Source: Theobroma cacao (lineage: Eukaryota; Streptophyta; Magnoliopsida; Malvales; Malvaceae). Taken from it: a DNA stretch of 64,000 bases. This document shows, in pieces, positions 1 through 10,539 of this stretch (its first letter is position 1; each line of letters starts with the position of its first letter). The stretch is taken from positions 14,897,249 through 14,961,248 of the forward strand of contig NC_030856.1 in NCBI RefSeq assembly GCF_000208745.1, written 5' to 3'. A program made the position numbers and the translations under genes. The notes below the pieces were generated by a model. The model was not told the origin of the DNA, ran no database searches, and saw only the letters and a list, made by a program, of their open reading frames with translations.

Positions 1-303
1 AAAATTCCCATTTTGTCCCCAGGTGGCAAATGACCATTTTGTCCCTAGATAGCGAAAATTTCGATTTGACTCCAAATTGATCCTCGAACTCTGAATCACC
101 ATATTAAACCATTCTGGGACTTTAAAATTCTTAATTTCATCATAAATTCTCTATTTGATCTAGTTCGAGGCTTAAATCAATTTTATTGTACCTTTAGGTA
201 CAATACCGACTTTTTTAAATTTTTCGGGACTCTCTTAGCATGTGAACATGCTATCCATCACATGTATGTCATGATAAATATTTTTATAGAGTCGGGCTTG
301 TCA
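1..303 (-). mobile_element. Partial LTR (element-5' end) of a Ty3/gypsy-type element, minus orientation
   Basis: Read on the minus strand this begins TGACAAGCCCGACTCTATAA at 303 and resembles the start of the solo LTR at 42,900 (TGTAAAACCCGACCCTATAA). It also shares the following CATGACATACATG stretch and the 'taccta..ggtaca' stretch. It runs off the left edge, so its other end is unseen. A polypurine tract follows immediately at 304-318, which makes it the 3' LTR of a minus-strand element. The same LTR family closes the window at 63,870-64,000. Confidence 0.75.
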
Positions 304-318
304 TCTTCTCCCCCACTT
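304..318 (-). other. Polypurine tract next to the 3' LTR
   Basis: On the minus strand the sequence is AAGTGGGGGAGAAGA directly before the LTR start. This is the usual plus-strand primer position of LTR retrotransposons. The orientation agrees with the LTR at 1-303. Confidence 0.7.
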
Positions 319-644
319 GGATCAACCGTATGATCCTTCTTCTTGATTGACTTCGACATCAAGCTAAATATTAATATTTTAATATTATTTCATTGATAAA
401 ATATTATTTTATTTTAAAAATTTTATCTTGTCTCCTTGGTACCCAAAATACCTTATTATGCCTCACTTGACTTCCAAATCGTCTTTTATCTCACAAATTC
501 TCCTCCGATAAAATTATTATTATTTTCTCACTTGCGAAATATTTTATCCCAAACTACTCCTTTCGTCTTTTATCACTTCTAAATATTTTAATTGACCTCA
601 ATTTGTATTCGATCAACTTTATTTATCACCATATGAAAGTATGG
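319..644. other. Non-coding remnant, internal 3' region of the minus-strand element
   Basis: AT-rich stretch with no credible reading frame. It lies between the polypurine tract and the next LTR fragment, so it is probably what is left of the 3' non-coding part of the element whose LTR is at 1-303. I see no other feature in it. Confidence 0.4.
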
Positions 645-2138
645 GGTATTTCAATATATATAAACGTATACCACCACCGCCTCACCCAACACATGTGTAC
701 TCCTACACCGCACATAGCCGGAGTCATTATGTGCACCCCCACATTGCGCACAGCTAAGGCCATCATGTGCACCCTCACATCACGCACAGACAATGCCATC
801 ATTCACACTCCTACACCCTGTCATAACCGGCATGTGCACTCCCACACCGCACATGCGTAGTTATAATTATCACACAATATTAACTTTCAACACACAACAT
901 ATATATATCAACATGATATAGAAGTACAAGGATTCATCATATTATACATTCACAACATACAATGTTTCATCAAGGGTTTGTTCCCATGCACTTTTTTTTT
1001 TTGAGAAAAGGCGAAAAAATATTTCAAGTGATTCAATAAAAAATATATGCATTTATCTTGAAACTTTTTAATGCAAGTTCACTCACATGTCTTTGTTAAT
1101 GCTTATGGATCAACTCTAACTTTGATTAATGCTTCGTGTGGAGGTGTGGGGCCTCGTTGGAACCTATCACATACAATAGCATCACAACCAACTCAATTTA
1201 CATAAATGTTATTCCAAAAGCTATTTCCTAATTCAAACTTTACTAGTTATTCCTAACTAGTTTCCAATTGCTATTTGACTAGCCATTCATTTGTACTATT
1301 CTGGTCACAATAGAAATAAAAAAACAACTCTCAACACTAGAAGAGCCCGCAAATCTAATCATTGACCTTCATCAACAACTTAAAAATTAACCCTAATTCA
1401 TTACTCATCTTGGTGGGCTTGTACTTGAATTCCTTGATAAAGATTAAAGAGGGGAAAACTCTTTTAAGAGCTTTCAAGCTACTTTGAAGAGTCATTCTCT
1501 CTCTAAAACTTTTGACTAGCAAGAGAAAATGCAGGGGAAAGACTTTTTAAGGGTTTTTGAGGTGGAAAAGTGAAAGATCATGAAAAATCCTATGAAAAAG
1601 TGGGCAAAAACATGAAATTTGGACTTTTTATCATAAAGTTATGGAGGATTCAAGGTGTCTTCCCATGGAAGATGAAGAATTCTGCAAAAAAGAGAAGAAA
1701 TGAGAGGAAGATGAAAAAGGTGCTAGAACTTTAGATATTTATATCTAAAATTAATCCAAGTCTCACATAAATTACAAAAATACCCTTAACAAGGCGATTC
1801 TGTCTTCGTCTTTTCCTTAGTGCAGTCTTTTACTTTTTTGACACTAAGAAAAGGTCCATACTAGATTAGGGGCACTTGAGTTCGTGAAAACTTAAAAATT
1901 TAGACTCAATGTCCAAAATGACCTTTTTACCCTTATTGTGAAAATATCATTATTTCTATTTTCTTTGTTTATTTTATTATTATATACATCATTCATGTAT
2001 TCCTTAGGCCTATTTAAGCCTTAATAATATTAGAAAACCCACTTCTAGGAGCTCACTAAGTACAATGATGAAATTACCCCTAGTCCGTGTTATTGCGTCT
2101 ACTTCTAGTTACATGTCGATGAAGGTCGAGGTTTCACA
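645..2138 (-). mobile_element. Truncated chromovirus (Tekay-like) LTR, minus orientation
   Basis: On the minus strand it starts TGTGAAACCTCGACCTTCAT at 2,138, matching the LTR starts at 46,555 and 53,843. It stays alignable through the 'agccacttgatggtagttgg' and 'gtgagtggacttgcat' stretches into the minisatellite. It ends near 645 after the minisatellite, so the last third of the LTR is missing. It keeps a TATA box (agatataaatatc, about 1,734-1,748) and the preceding 'taagggtatttttgtaattt' segment. That segment is also in the LTR at 53,843 but absent from the one at 46,555. The element-5' end abuts Tat-type reverse transcriptase sequence at 2,139, so it probably inserted there. Confidence 0.8.
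680..860 (-). repeat. Diverged minisatellite inside the Tekay-like LTR fragment
   Basis: Four to five imperfect units of roughly 40 bp built on 'catgtgcac..ccacac..cgcacat..ccgg'. They are the reverse complement of the four-unit array at 47,729-47,880 and 55,310-55,460. The open frame across it is a by-product of the repeat, not a gene. Confidence 0.7.
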
Positions 2139-2995
2139 CTCGTAAAGTGGAAGATCATACAGCCAATCTCAAAAAGTTGTTTAAGAGATTAAGGAAATTC
2201 TAATTCAAATTAAACCCAGCTAAATGCAATTTCGATACGACTTCAAGCAAATTGTTGGGTTTCGTAGTTAGTGAAAAAAAGATTAAGGTGGATCCAGATA
2301 AAATACGAGCAATCCAAGATTTGCCTCCCCTTAGAACACTAAAAGAAGTAAGGGGTTTCTTAGGGCATTTCAATTATATTGCTCGCTTTATATCCCAATA
2401 GACTACTAAATGTGACTGCATCTTCAAACTTCTTCGAAAGAAAAATCCAAGAGAATGGAATGATGAATCCAAAATGCATGTGAGAAGATTAAAGAATATC
2501 TCTCAAAACCACCAATATTGGTACCTCTAGTTCCAGGAAAGCCACTTATTCTATTTGTGACAGTGTTTGAGAAATCTATAGGTTGTGTGTTAGGACAACA
2601 CCATGAAAATGGGAAGAAAGAACATGCCATTTACTGCTTGAGCTAGAAATTCATAGAGTATGAATCTAAGTACTCGTCAATAGAAAAATTGTGTTGTACG
2701 TTGGCCTAGATAGCTCATAGACTAAGATAGTATATGTCATATCATACTATTTGGCTTATGGCAAAATCGGATCCCACTAAGTACATCTTTGAGAAACCTT
2801 CTTTGTTAGGAAAGATAGCGAGATGGCAAGTTCTACTTTCAAAGTATGATATTGTATACGTATAGCAAAAGATAATTAAAGGGAGTGCAATCATTGAGTT
2901 TCTCACGGACTGAGTTGTAGACGATTATGAACCCATGAAGTTTGAATTTCTAGATGAAGATGTAATGGTTGTATTCTAGATCGAGAAAGAAGAAT
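2139..2995 (+). pseudogene. pol: Tat-type Ty3/gypsy reverse transcriptase (C-terminal part) and first RNase H, degenerate
   Basis: Translation shows the end of a reverse transcriptase (LNPAKCNF, KKIKVDPDKIRAIQDLP, EVRGFLGHFNYIARFI), then an RNase H (KSIGCVLGQH, SKYSSIEKLC). The frame is broken by many stops, including some where a Trp or Gln codon is expected. The 5' half of pol, with the YxDD box, is absent because the sequence starts at the junction with the LTR fragment ending at 2,138. It continues into the second RNase H and integrase downstream. Confidence 0.85.
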
Positions 2996-3440
2996 TAACA
3001 AAAAGCAGAGATTGGAAGATGTTCTTTGATGAAGCCTTAAATGTTTTGGGGCACAGTATTGGGGCAATTTTGATTTCATTAGATGGAAAGTACTACCTTG
3101 CCACTGTAAGATTGGGTTTCCCTTGCACTAATAATGTTGCAGAATATGAGGCATGTGCTATGGGCCTTCAAGCAGCAATTGAAAGAAAGTTGATGGACTC
3201 GAAGTGTATGGTGATTTTGCCTTGGTCATTTATCAACTATGAAGAAAATGGGAAATAAGAGATTCAAAGCTGATTTTATTTTAGAAATATATAGCAAAGT
3301 TTATTAAAAAATTTGATAAGATACACTTTAATCATCTTCCTAGAGATGAAAATCAAATCACTAATGCTTTAGCGACATTGGCAGCAATGTTTGAAGTAGG
3401 CACAGAAGTTGAGGTTGAGCCTATTAGGATAAGTTTACAA
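2996..3440 (+). pseudogene. pol: Second (archaeal-type) RNase H domain of a Tat-clade element
   Basis: The open stretch at 3,019-3,258 reads MFFDEALNVLGHSIGAILIS and then CTNNVAEYEACAMGLQAA. This is the hallmark of the additional RNase H that Tat/Ogre/Retand elements carry between RNase H and integrase. A frameshift follows near 3,230. The domain resumes in another frame with HFNHLPRDENQITNALATLA (about 3,328-3,390), which contains the late RNase H motif. Having two RNase H domains is what places this copy in the Tat lineage. Confidence 0.85.
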
Positions 3441-3509
3441 GAGTCGCTAGCTCACAGTTCTAGTGTAGAGGAGGAGGTTGATGGAAAACCTTGGTATTAT
3501 GATACTTTA

Positions 3510-4740
3510 TAGTATGTTAAATACCGACAATACCTTGAAAAAGCTTCTAAGAATGACAAAATGATCATCAGGAGATTGGCTTTGAATTTTTTCCTCAATG
3601 GTGAAATCTTGTACAAAAGAAGTTGAGATCAGACTTTGTTAAGATGTGTGAGCGTTGTTAAAGCTAAAAGAATCATCGAAGAAGTTCATGAAGCTGATTG
3701 TGGAACACATGCAAGTGGACATGTGATGGCCAAACAAATCATGAGGGCTAGCTACTATTGGTTAACAATGGAAAATGATTACATCAATTTTGCTAGAAAA
3801 TGTCACAAATGTCAAATCTACGCAGATAAGAATCATGTTTCTTTAACTCCCTTAGATGTCGTAGCACCTCCATGGCAGTTCTCTATGTAGGGAATGGATG
3901 TAATCGGACCTATAGCTCCTAAAGCTTCAAATAGACATAAATTCATTTTGGTGTTTATTGATTATTTTACAAAATGGGTAGAAGCAGCCTTCTATTCTAA
4001 CGTAACACAAATAGTTGTTTGCAAGTTCATCAAGAAAGAGGTGATTTGTCGATATGGACTCCCAGAAAAGGTCATTTTAGCTAATGCACGCAATCTCAAT
4101 AATACGATGATGGCTGAAATTTGCGCTCAATTTAAAAACAAGCATAATAATTTTGCACTATACTGCCCAAAGATGAATGGAGCTGTAGAGGCCACTAATA
4201 AGAATATCAAGAAAATTATGGCAAAAATGAGTGAAGTGTACGAAGATTAACATGAGAAGTTGTTGTTTGCTTTGCATGCTTATCGAACATCTGTACGCAC
4301 ATCCATAGGGGCTACACCATTTTCTTTAGTATATGGAATGGAGGCAGTAGTACCTATTGAAGTTCAAATTCCTTCTTTGAGGGCTTTGAAGAAGGTTGAA
4401 TTAGAAAAGGAAAAATGGGTTCGTGCTCACTATGAGCAATTAAATTTGATTGAGGAAAAAAGACTTATGGCACTTTGTCATGGCCAATTGTATCAACGGA
4501 GTATGGCACAAGCACATGATAAGAAAGTTCACCCCTAATGCTTTCGAGAATAAGAGTTGGTTTTGAAGAAAATTCTCCCTATTCAACATGATCATTGAGG
4601 GAAATGGGCACCAAATTGGAAAAGCCCATATGTGGTATAGAAGACTTTTTCAGGAGGAGCATTGATTCTAGTGAAAATGGATGGGGATGATTTGCCAAAT
4701 CCAATAAATGCTAATTCAATCAAGAAATATTATGCTTAAA
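3510..4740 (+). pseudogene. pol: Tat-type integrase, degenerate
   Basis: The zinc-binding HHCC region is visible (H..H then CHKCQ, about 3,690-3,830). The core follows at 3,894-4,250 with MDVIGPI, the tail motif AYRTSVRTSIGATPFSLVYG at 4,278, and a C-terminal GALILVKMDGDDLPNPIN ending KKYYA and a stop near 4,738. Stops interrupt at 3,888, 4,248 and 4,536 and beyond. Two catalytic acidic residues remain: the Asp of MDVIGPI and the Glu of GAVEATN. The second Asp is changed to Ala (ILANARNLNN, where the family has DN). The protein could not have been functional. Confidence 0.88.
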
Positions 4741-4744
4741 AAAT

Positions 4745-4910
4745 GAAAAAGAGAGTTCAAGTTGAAAACCTGAAAAAGTAGTTTGCATTCAAAAAAAAAA
4801 AGAGAAAAAAAGAAGTTTCAAGGTGAAAACCCAAAAAGGTAGTTTGAACCCAAAAATGTGTGCAGGTTGAAAATCTGAAAAGGTAATTTGAGCCCAAAGA
4901 TGGTTAGTAA
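4745..4910 (+). repeat. Short tandem repeat after Tat pol
   Basis: Three imperfect units of about 50-60 bp containing 'gttgaaaacctgaaaa(g)gtagtttg..cccaaa', the second starting after a run of A. They begin immediately after the integrase stop, in the 3' untranslated part of the element, where Tat elements commonly hold variable tandem repeats. Confidence 0.7.
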
Positions 4911-5580
4911 GGGGCAATATGATGTGAAGATGCAAAAACAAAACAAGGCAAGGGTCAATTAGAAATGCTTGAAAAGAACCAAGGACATTAATAAACGTTT
5001 TTGCTTTAAAGGATTTTTGGATTTGGTTTGTTCACAATTGTTCAAATATTCATTACTTGGATACTGTATCCATTTTTGGAATTTTTACACTTCCTCCATT
5101 ACACTAAATAGAAATCATGCCTTCATTGATATCTTCATTTTGTTATTTATTTACTTTCTCACAAAATTAAGAAAATGTGTAATGCATCATATTTGTCACA
5201 AAATTTTAAATGATAATGAATAAATGAACCATAACAAACATGAAAGACCCTTAAATTGCTCTGAATGGAATCTGAGGATGATAAAGAAGGTTCAAATGGA
5301 ATCCAAAAGGATTTTCAGAATTCTAAACTAACAAAGTGGAATGGAAGAGTTAAAATAGATGAGTTGTTTTATGAAGGGTTAGTTCATTGAATGGTACAAG
5401 GCTGAAATTTAATCCAAATCAAAAGGAAAATGATGAGAGGTTGAAAATCGTGAAATTCAAAAATCTTTGAAAGACCATAAACATGGATATATAACATCAT
5501 CCTAGAAGTTAAGCATATCATGATATATAAATTCTACATATCATGATAGCAAATTGCATCATATTCATTTAATAAGTAAT
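4911..5580 (+). other. Tat 3' untranslated region, no gene
   Basis: Non-coding spacer between the short repeat and the long minisatellite. It holds a few low-complexity A-rich stretches. The open frame at 4,969-5,223 has no recognisable motif and I do not regard it as a gene. Confidence 0.55.
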
Positions 5581-5589
5581 GTTTCTTTT

Positions 5590-6350
5590 TGTATCCTCGG
5601 TGGAGGAATGCTTAGGATATTAGATCCTCGGTGGAGGAACTCTTAAGATATTAGATCCTCGGTGAAGGAATTCTTAAGATATTAGATCTTCGATGGAGGA
5701 ATTTTTAAAATATTAAAACCTCGGTGGAAGGATATTAAATCTTCGGTATAGGAATTCTTAAGATATTAGATCCTTGGTAAATGAATTTTTAAAATAGTAG
5801 AACCTCGATGGAGGGATATTAGATCCTCAGTAGAAGAATTCTTAAGATATTAGATCCTCAGTCAAGGAATTCTTAAGATATTAGAACCTTGATGGAGGGA
5901 TATTAGATCCTCGGTGGAGGAATTCTTAAGATATTAAATACTCAGCAAAAGAATTCTTAAGATATTAGAACCTCGATGGAGGGAGGGATATTAGATCTTT
6001 GGTGGAGGAATTCTTAAGTTATCAGATACTTGGTGAAAGAATTCTGAAGTTATTGGAACCTTGATGGAGGGATTTTTAAATTTTAAAGCCTCGATTGAGG
6101 AGTTTATATTTGGAGCCTCGGTGGAGAAGATTTAAAAGTTTCAAAGCCTCAGTGAAGGAGTTGTAAAAAGTTTTAAAGCTATGATGGAGGAATTTTCATT
6201 TCCTTTTTATGTTTAAAGCCTCGATGGAGGAGTTTTTATTTTATTTTTAAATTCGAAGCCTAAGTGGATGAGTTGTTAAAGGTTTTAAAGCCTCGGTGGA
6301 GGAGTTCTATTTTCCTTTTAAGTTATGGAGCCTCGATGGAAAATTCTTTT
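5590..6350 (+). repeat. Minisatellite, about 30-35 bp unit, in Tat 3' UTR
   Basis: More than twenty imperfect units built on 'ttagatcctcggtggaggaattcttaagata'. Units are well conserved from 5,600 to 6,000. Towards 6,350 they become more diverged ('aaagcctcggtggaggagtt..'). The array lies between integrase and the polypurine tract, so it belongs to the element's 3' untranslated region rather than to a centromeric satellite block. Confidence 0.9.
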
Positions 6351-6432
6351 TTTTTCTCAATTCTTTTACAGCTATTCTAGACAAAAATGGTTGTCTATAT
6401 ATCTTTGCATAATTCTTGGTTCCAAAAAATGT

Positions 6433-6447
6433 ACAAAAAGGGGCAAT
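6433..6447 (+). other. Polypurine tract of the Tat element
   Basis: The sequence ACAAAAAGGGGCAAT directly precedes the LTR start TGTGGATACC at 6,448. This is the expected plus-strand primer site. Confidence 0.75.
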
Positions 6448-8391
6448 TGTGGATACCATATTCGTTTGGGACTTAACTTATTTTATTTGTTTATTTTTCT
6501 TTTTTTATGTATTTATCTTTAGTCTATTTTCCATTTTTTTTATTGATCTTTGGGCTTAAGGAATGATGGGTTTATAATCCAAATGGGTTCATAAACCAAA
6601 TGGATCAAAATTTAATAAGGAAATGGTATTGGGTTGGTAAGCCCACAAAACAATAAAAGTAAGGCAAAAAACACATAAACAAAGATCAAGCAAAACAAAA
6701 AAATGAAAAAAAGAAAGCAAATCAAAATTAGAAAATTTGACCAAAAAAACAAAAAGGAAGGGAAAATTAAAAAAAGATTAATTAAAAAAAGAAAAAGATC
6801 AATGGAATCCCTAAAATCCTCCCACAAATCGAAAAATTTTATATCCAACAATCCTCCCACGAAATAAAATAAAATCAAAGATTCACAATTAAATCAAGAT
6901 TATAAGAAAACACCTATAAAAACCCCAAGAAAACACAGCAACAAACAAAAAGTAAAAAGGAAAAAATTACACAAGAAAAGTGAGCCAAAAAAGTCTTCTT
7001 GGTTTTTTTTTTTTTTGGGTTTTGAAATTTTTAGATTTAGATCTAGGAATTTTGGAGAAGTTTTACAGAAAACGAGTCTGATTAGAAGAAATATCGGCTT
7101 GAAAGGGTTTTGGGGTGAATTTTGTTGAGATTTCGGCACCAATGAACAGTGACCGACGGTAGAGAGTGCGACGATCGATGAGATTCCGAAGATCGAAATT
7201 TGGAAAAAAGTTTTTTAGAGAGAGAGGGAGAGTATCAGCATTAGAAAGGGTAAAAATTTGAGGAGAGTAGATGATGATTTTATTTTAGATAGGATTTTAT
7301 ATCTTAGTGAAATAATGTAGTTTTGATAATGGAGCATTTGGACTTTGGGTGTGTTACCATGGGCCACTTTTGAATAAGCCCATTTATCAAGCCTGCTTCT
7401 TTGGGTTGTTAGATTGGTAAGCTGTCCAAGCCCATCTTGCTTAGATCCTTGGTTGTTTGATTGCGACCTACTTGACAAAACCCATTCTCATATAATTATT
7501 TGGTCCACTTACCAAGTGTGGGCTTAAACCTTCATAATACTCTTTTTATTTATGTTCATGTTTATTTTTTTATTTTATTTTTGTTAATATAATAAAATAA
7601 AATTTTGTTTTAGTTTATAATTAGATTAGGATAAAATCCTCACAACCATAATTGGTAGAATAAAATAATAAAGATTTGTAAACATTTAAAAATAAATCTT
7701 TTAAATTGAATTTTTAAGGCAAGTTGTAAAGGGTAATTTTTCTTAAAATGTTCAAAGTAAAAATAATTATGGGACCTTACCATAAGGGTTGGGTGGTAAT
7801 CCCATATTTTTTTTACCAAAAAGGTTTATTTATAAATAATTGATAAGAACATAAATAAATAAATACTTTAGATTTTGTAAATATAATTTCATAGTAAATG
7901 TAATAAAAAATAAAGGGAAGTCCTTCGATGACGGAATTTTGAGAATGCTTTAAGGGATAACTTTCTTGGAAATTTTTAAGTGAGAAAATCTTTCTAAATT
8001 TTACCAAATAGTTGGGGAATTTAGGAAGAATTTTCAATATTAAAGGACATTTTATTTATAATAATGAATTGGAGAAATAATTAAAGGAAATAAACTAAGA
8101 TATCAAAATAAATTAATTTATTAAGGCTAAAAAGAAAACACATAATTAATTAGGTTTCATTTTGAATGGTTGTTGTGAAGGTGCTAATCCCTTCCTCACA
8201 CATAATTGTGCTTCCAAACCTAAGCAGCTTCATAGATCGGAATCTATTTTTTTTAATGAACTTAAGTCAAGCCTAAAATCTCATTAGAAAAATAGATTCA
8301 ATTAGGTGGTCAATCACACCTAAATAAAAAAGATTGATGGCAATTCATTTTATGTCAAACGGCTGAGTTTTAGGACTCATACATTATGACA
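6448..8391 (+). mobile_element. LTR of the Tat-type element
   Basis: It begins TGTGGATACC after a polypurine tract and ends ATTATGACA at 8,391, about 1.94 kb. The near-end segment 'ggtgctaatcccttcctcacacataattg' is typical of Tat/Ogre LTRs. Several open frames lie on the opposite strand (6,612-7,478) but are low-complexity Phe/Leu-rich and not genes. A PBS-like sequence follows directly, which is unusual for an LTR preceded by a polypurine tract. Confidence 0.75.
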
Positions 8392-8409
8392 GGCGCTGAT
8401 GGAGATTTT
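8392..8409 (+). other. Primer-binding-site-like sequence
   Basis: GGCGCTGATGGAGATTTT resembles the Tat/Ogre PBS motif (GGCGACTCTGCTGGGGATTT) with a 3-base deletion and two substitutions. It abuts the end of the LTR at 8,391. If real, a second Tat element or a recombinant tandem once continued here. Confidence 0.45.
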
Positions 8410-9720
8410 GATATAATGAATGAAGTACTGAGGCTTCAAAACTATATTAGTTTCATTATGATTAACAAATTATTTTTGTTCACATAATCTATAATATTAT
8501 TTTGCTTGCTTTTAGGGATAGTCTTTTTATTGTCTAATTTCATTATGGTAATGTTTCTCCCATAAACAATGCAGATTGAATCAGCACTTCATGCTATGTG
8601 AAATGTGGAAGGTCTCCTTATGCTCAGAGTTTATATGACATCCAATGTTCCTCCAAATAATACCCCTAAAGTGAGGGTTAAACCAGTAATGCCATATTTG
8701 ATTGGCATTCTTTCCTCTTTGGGTTTCAAGTAGTATCTTGAATACTTATATTGCACTTATTTTATACTTAACTTTATGTGTCATTGGTTTCGGGTCAATT
8801 TTGAAATCGATTGTATATCATAATCTTACACACCTTTAATTTGTACAAAGAATTAGACTTGGATTTGGATCTTCCATGGGGAGAGTTTGCTATTTTTACC
8901 AAGCCATCAAATCACATAAGTTTTTCTTTTCATTTATTTAGAACATTTTTAGGGTTGGATGAAAGTATCGGGCTTTACGAAGGTGATTGAAAGAGGTTAT
9001 AATCATGAGTTTAAGGGAAGAAAAACTAAAACTGTTGTTTTTCATATTGCTTAAGCTATTACCTTTTTTTGTTTTGGTTTAATGCTGTGGTCTTGAAGTT
9101 TTTTGACACTTTTTATGCACAAGAGATTTGGTACTTCAATTTTGTAGATTATATTCAACTTTTTTATCTTTGGTTATGTTCATTTAATTAATAATATATT
9201 ATTTTTTTTGGCGTTAGGATACTTTGATCATTGTGTTTTCGAGTGATTTTGATTTTATTTTCTTATTTTTTTTCTTTCTTTCCATGTTATGAGGTTCATC
9301 TCATTGTGTTTTGATAGTTGTACTGAAGGTAAGTGTCTGTGCTATTTCTGTTGTTGTTCTATTGCATGTATTTAGCTTAATTTTTTTTTCATATTGTTTT
9401 GTTATATATTTTTTGTTAGTTTTGTATCCAAATGTTTGCATGCAATGACTAATGCTTATCAAAAGGAAGTCTTGAAAACATTATGAATGTTGATGATTTT
9501 GAGAATTTGATTGAAATTTTTGTGACAAAATAGTATTGTTAGGATTTGATTTTAGACAAGTTTTACCTCTCATCCCATTTAGATAAAAAAATTGTGATAT
9601 GTCACTGTCTCAAGAATGAAATATTTTGCATATTTCCTTTGATCAATTAAAACTACAGTCTTTTGGATGGTCTGCTTGCTACAACAAAAATACATATATG
9701 TAAACTGTTAATTTTGAAAT
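8410..9720. other. No gene recognised
   Basis: AT-rich and T-rich sequence. Two short coding-like pieces occur on the plus strand near 8,850-8,900 and 8,955-9,050, but they carry no family motif I recognise and are broken by stops. They could be exon relics belonging with the exon at 9,727 or old transposon sequence. Confidence 0.4.
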
Positions 9721-9726
9721 TTGCAG

Positions 9727-9822
9727 GATGATTCATGGTATGCTAATTAAAGATGGAAAGACGACATATGTATGCCGACGTCTTAAACAAGAAGAATTTT
9801 TCAAAGGTGCTAAATTATGAAG
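9727..9822 (+). pseudogene. Relic exon of a carotenoid cleavage dioxygenase 1-like gene
   Basis: The translation reads MIHGMLIKDGKTTYV, then RLKQEEFFKGAKL. This matches the conserved exon of plant CCD1-type enzymes, which cleave carotenoids to apocarotenoids. The exon is flanked by a 3' splice acceptor (ttgcag, 9,721-9,726) and a donor (AAG then GTATAC, from 9,823), as in a genuine intron-bearing gene copy. It is broken: about six codons between TYV and RLK are missing and one base is lost near the end, giving a stop. No other CCD exon is recognisable on either side. It is therefore a DNA-level gene fragment, not a retrocopy, and possibly captured by a transposon. Confidence 0.8.
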
Positions 9823-10033
9823 GTATACATTGAAAAGGTTGAAAAAAGTTAGCTAATTAATTCTAATTAATGATTTTTTTATTCATAGTCCTACTATTTA
9901 TAAGGGAATATGCTATTTATAAGGTTGTTGCTTGCCATTTTAATACTGTGCTTTAAAATAGGTTAAGGTTTTTTTAAGTGAACTCTCTTGGTTTTCTCTC
10001 AAATAGCAGAAGTTTTATAAGAACTATTAGGGG
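9823..10033. other. Intron-like and AT-rich remnant
   Basis: It starts with a plausible splice donor following the CCD exon relic. No downstream CCD exon is visible before the copia primer-binding site begins. Confidence 0.35.
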
Positions 10034-10046
10034 CTTTGATACCACT
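10034..10046 (-). other. Copia primer binding site (initiator Met tRNA)
   Basis: On the minus strand AGTGGTATCAAAG directly follows the LTR end at 10,047. It matches the TGGTATC(A/G)(A/G)AG core complementary to the 3' end of plant initiator methionine tRNA. Confidence 0.75.
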
Positions 10047-10520
10047 TGTTGGGTAGACGTTTGTTTAAAAGTGTTTGTTTTGGTTTATGTTATCAAAAAA
10101 CAAGAAGGAAATAAACAAGATTGCAATTCTTGATCAAGTTAGCTTCGTGAGTAGTAATGATCAAGTAAAAGCAATGAAGCTCAAGCCAAGTTATTCCTAA
10201 GAGTTTATAGTTTTCTGGGTTTACAAATACAGAAAGGAGAGAGAGAGTTTGACACTATATGAGACATAAACTAATGTAAAAACGGATGTGCATTTATTCC
10301 AATCAATGTAGGTATTTATACATGAAAAATAACAACTTGTTCCTACTTTTATTGTCCATCTTGTGGACTGTTACGACTGAATTTAAATGTAAAAAAATAA
10401 CAAATATTTCTAATTTCCTGTTGCTCTTCATGCTTGAAAATGCGCTTCATGGACTGAGTCTTCAAGGTTGTTTGGCATCTGGAATCTTAACACTTGAACA
10501 TTTCTCCATGTTTCAATCTT
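10047..10520 (-). mobile_element. Orphan 5' LTR of a copia element, minus orientation
   Basis: The plus-strand left edge is TGTTGGGTAG next to a tRNA-Met PBS, so this is the 5' LTR of a minus-strand element. No gag or pol lies to its left, so the internal part is deleted. The right boundary is estimated from where the LINE sequence starts and is not precise. A target-site duplication could not be established. Confidence 0.6.
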
Positions 10521-10539
10521 AATTCTAGGACTATTAAGG

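Noticed and set aside
603..860. Open frame of 85 codons
   Set aside because: It translates a minisatellite of a minus-strand LTR fragment. The protein is a repeat artefact.
6612..7478. Three minus-strand open frames in the Tat LTR
   Set aside because: Low-complexity Phe/Leu-rich translations opposite an LTR, with no motifs.
8850..9060. Coding-like pieces (DLPWGEFAIF, KVSGFTKVIERGYN)
   Set aside because: No family recognised, stops nearby, and splice structure unclear. Not enough for a feature.
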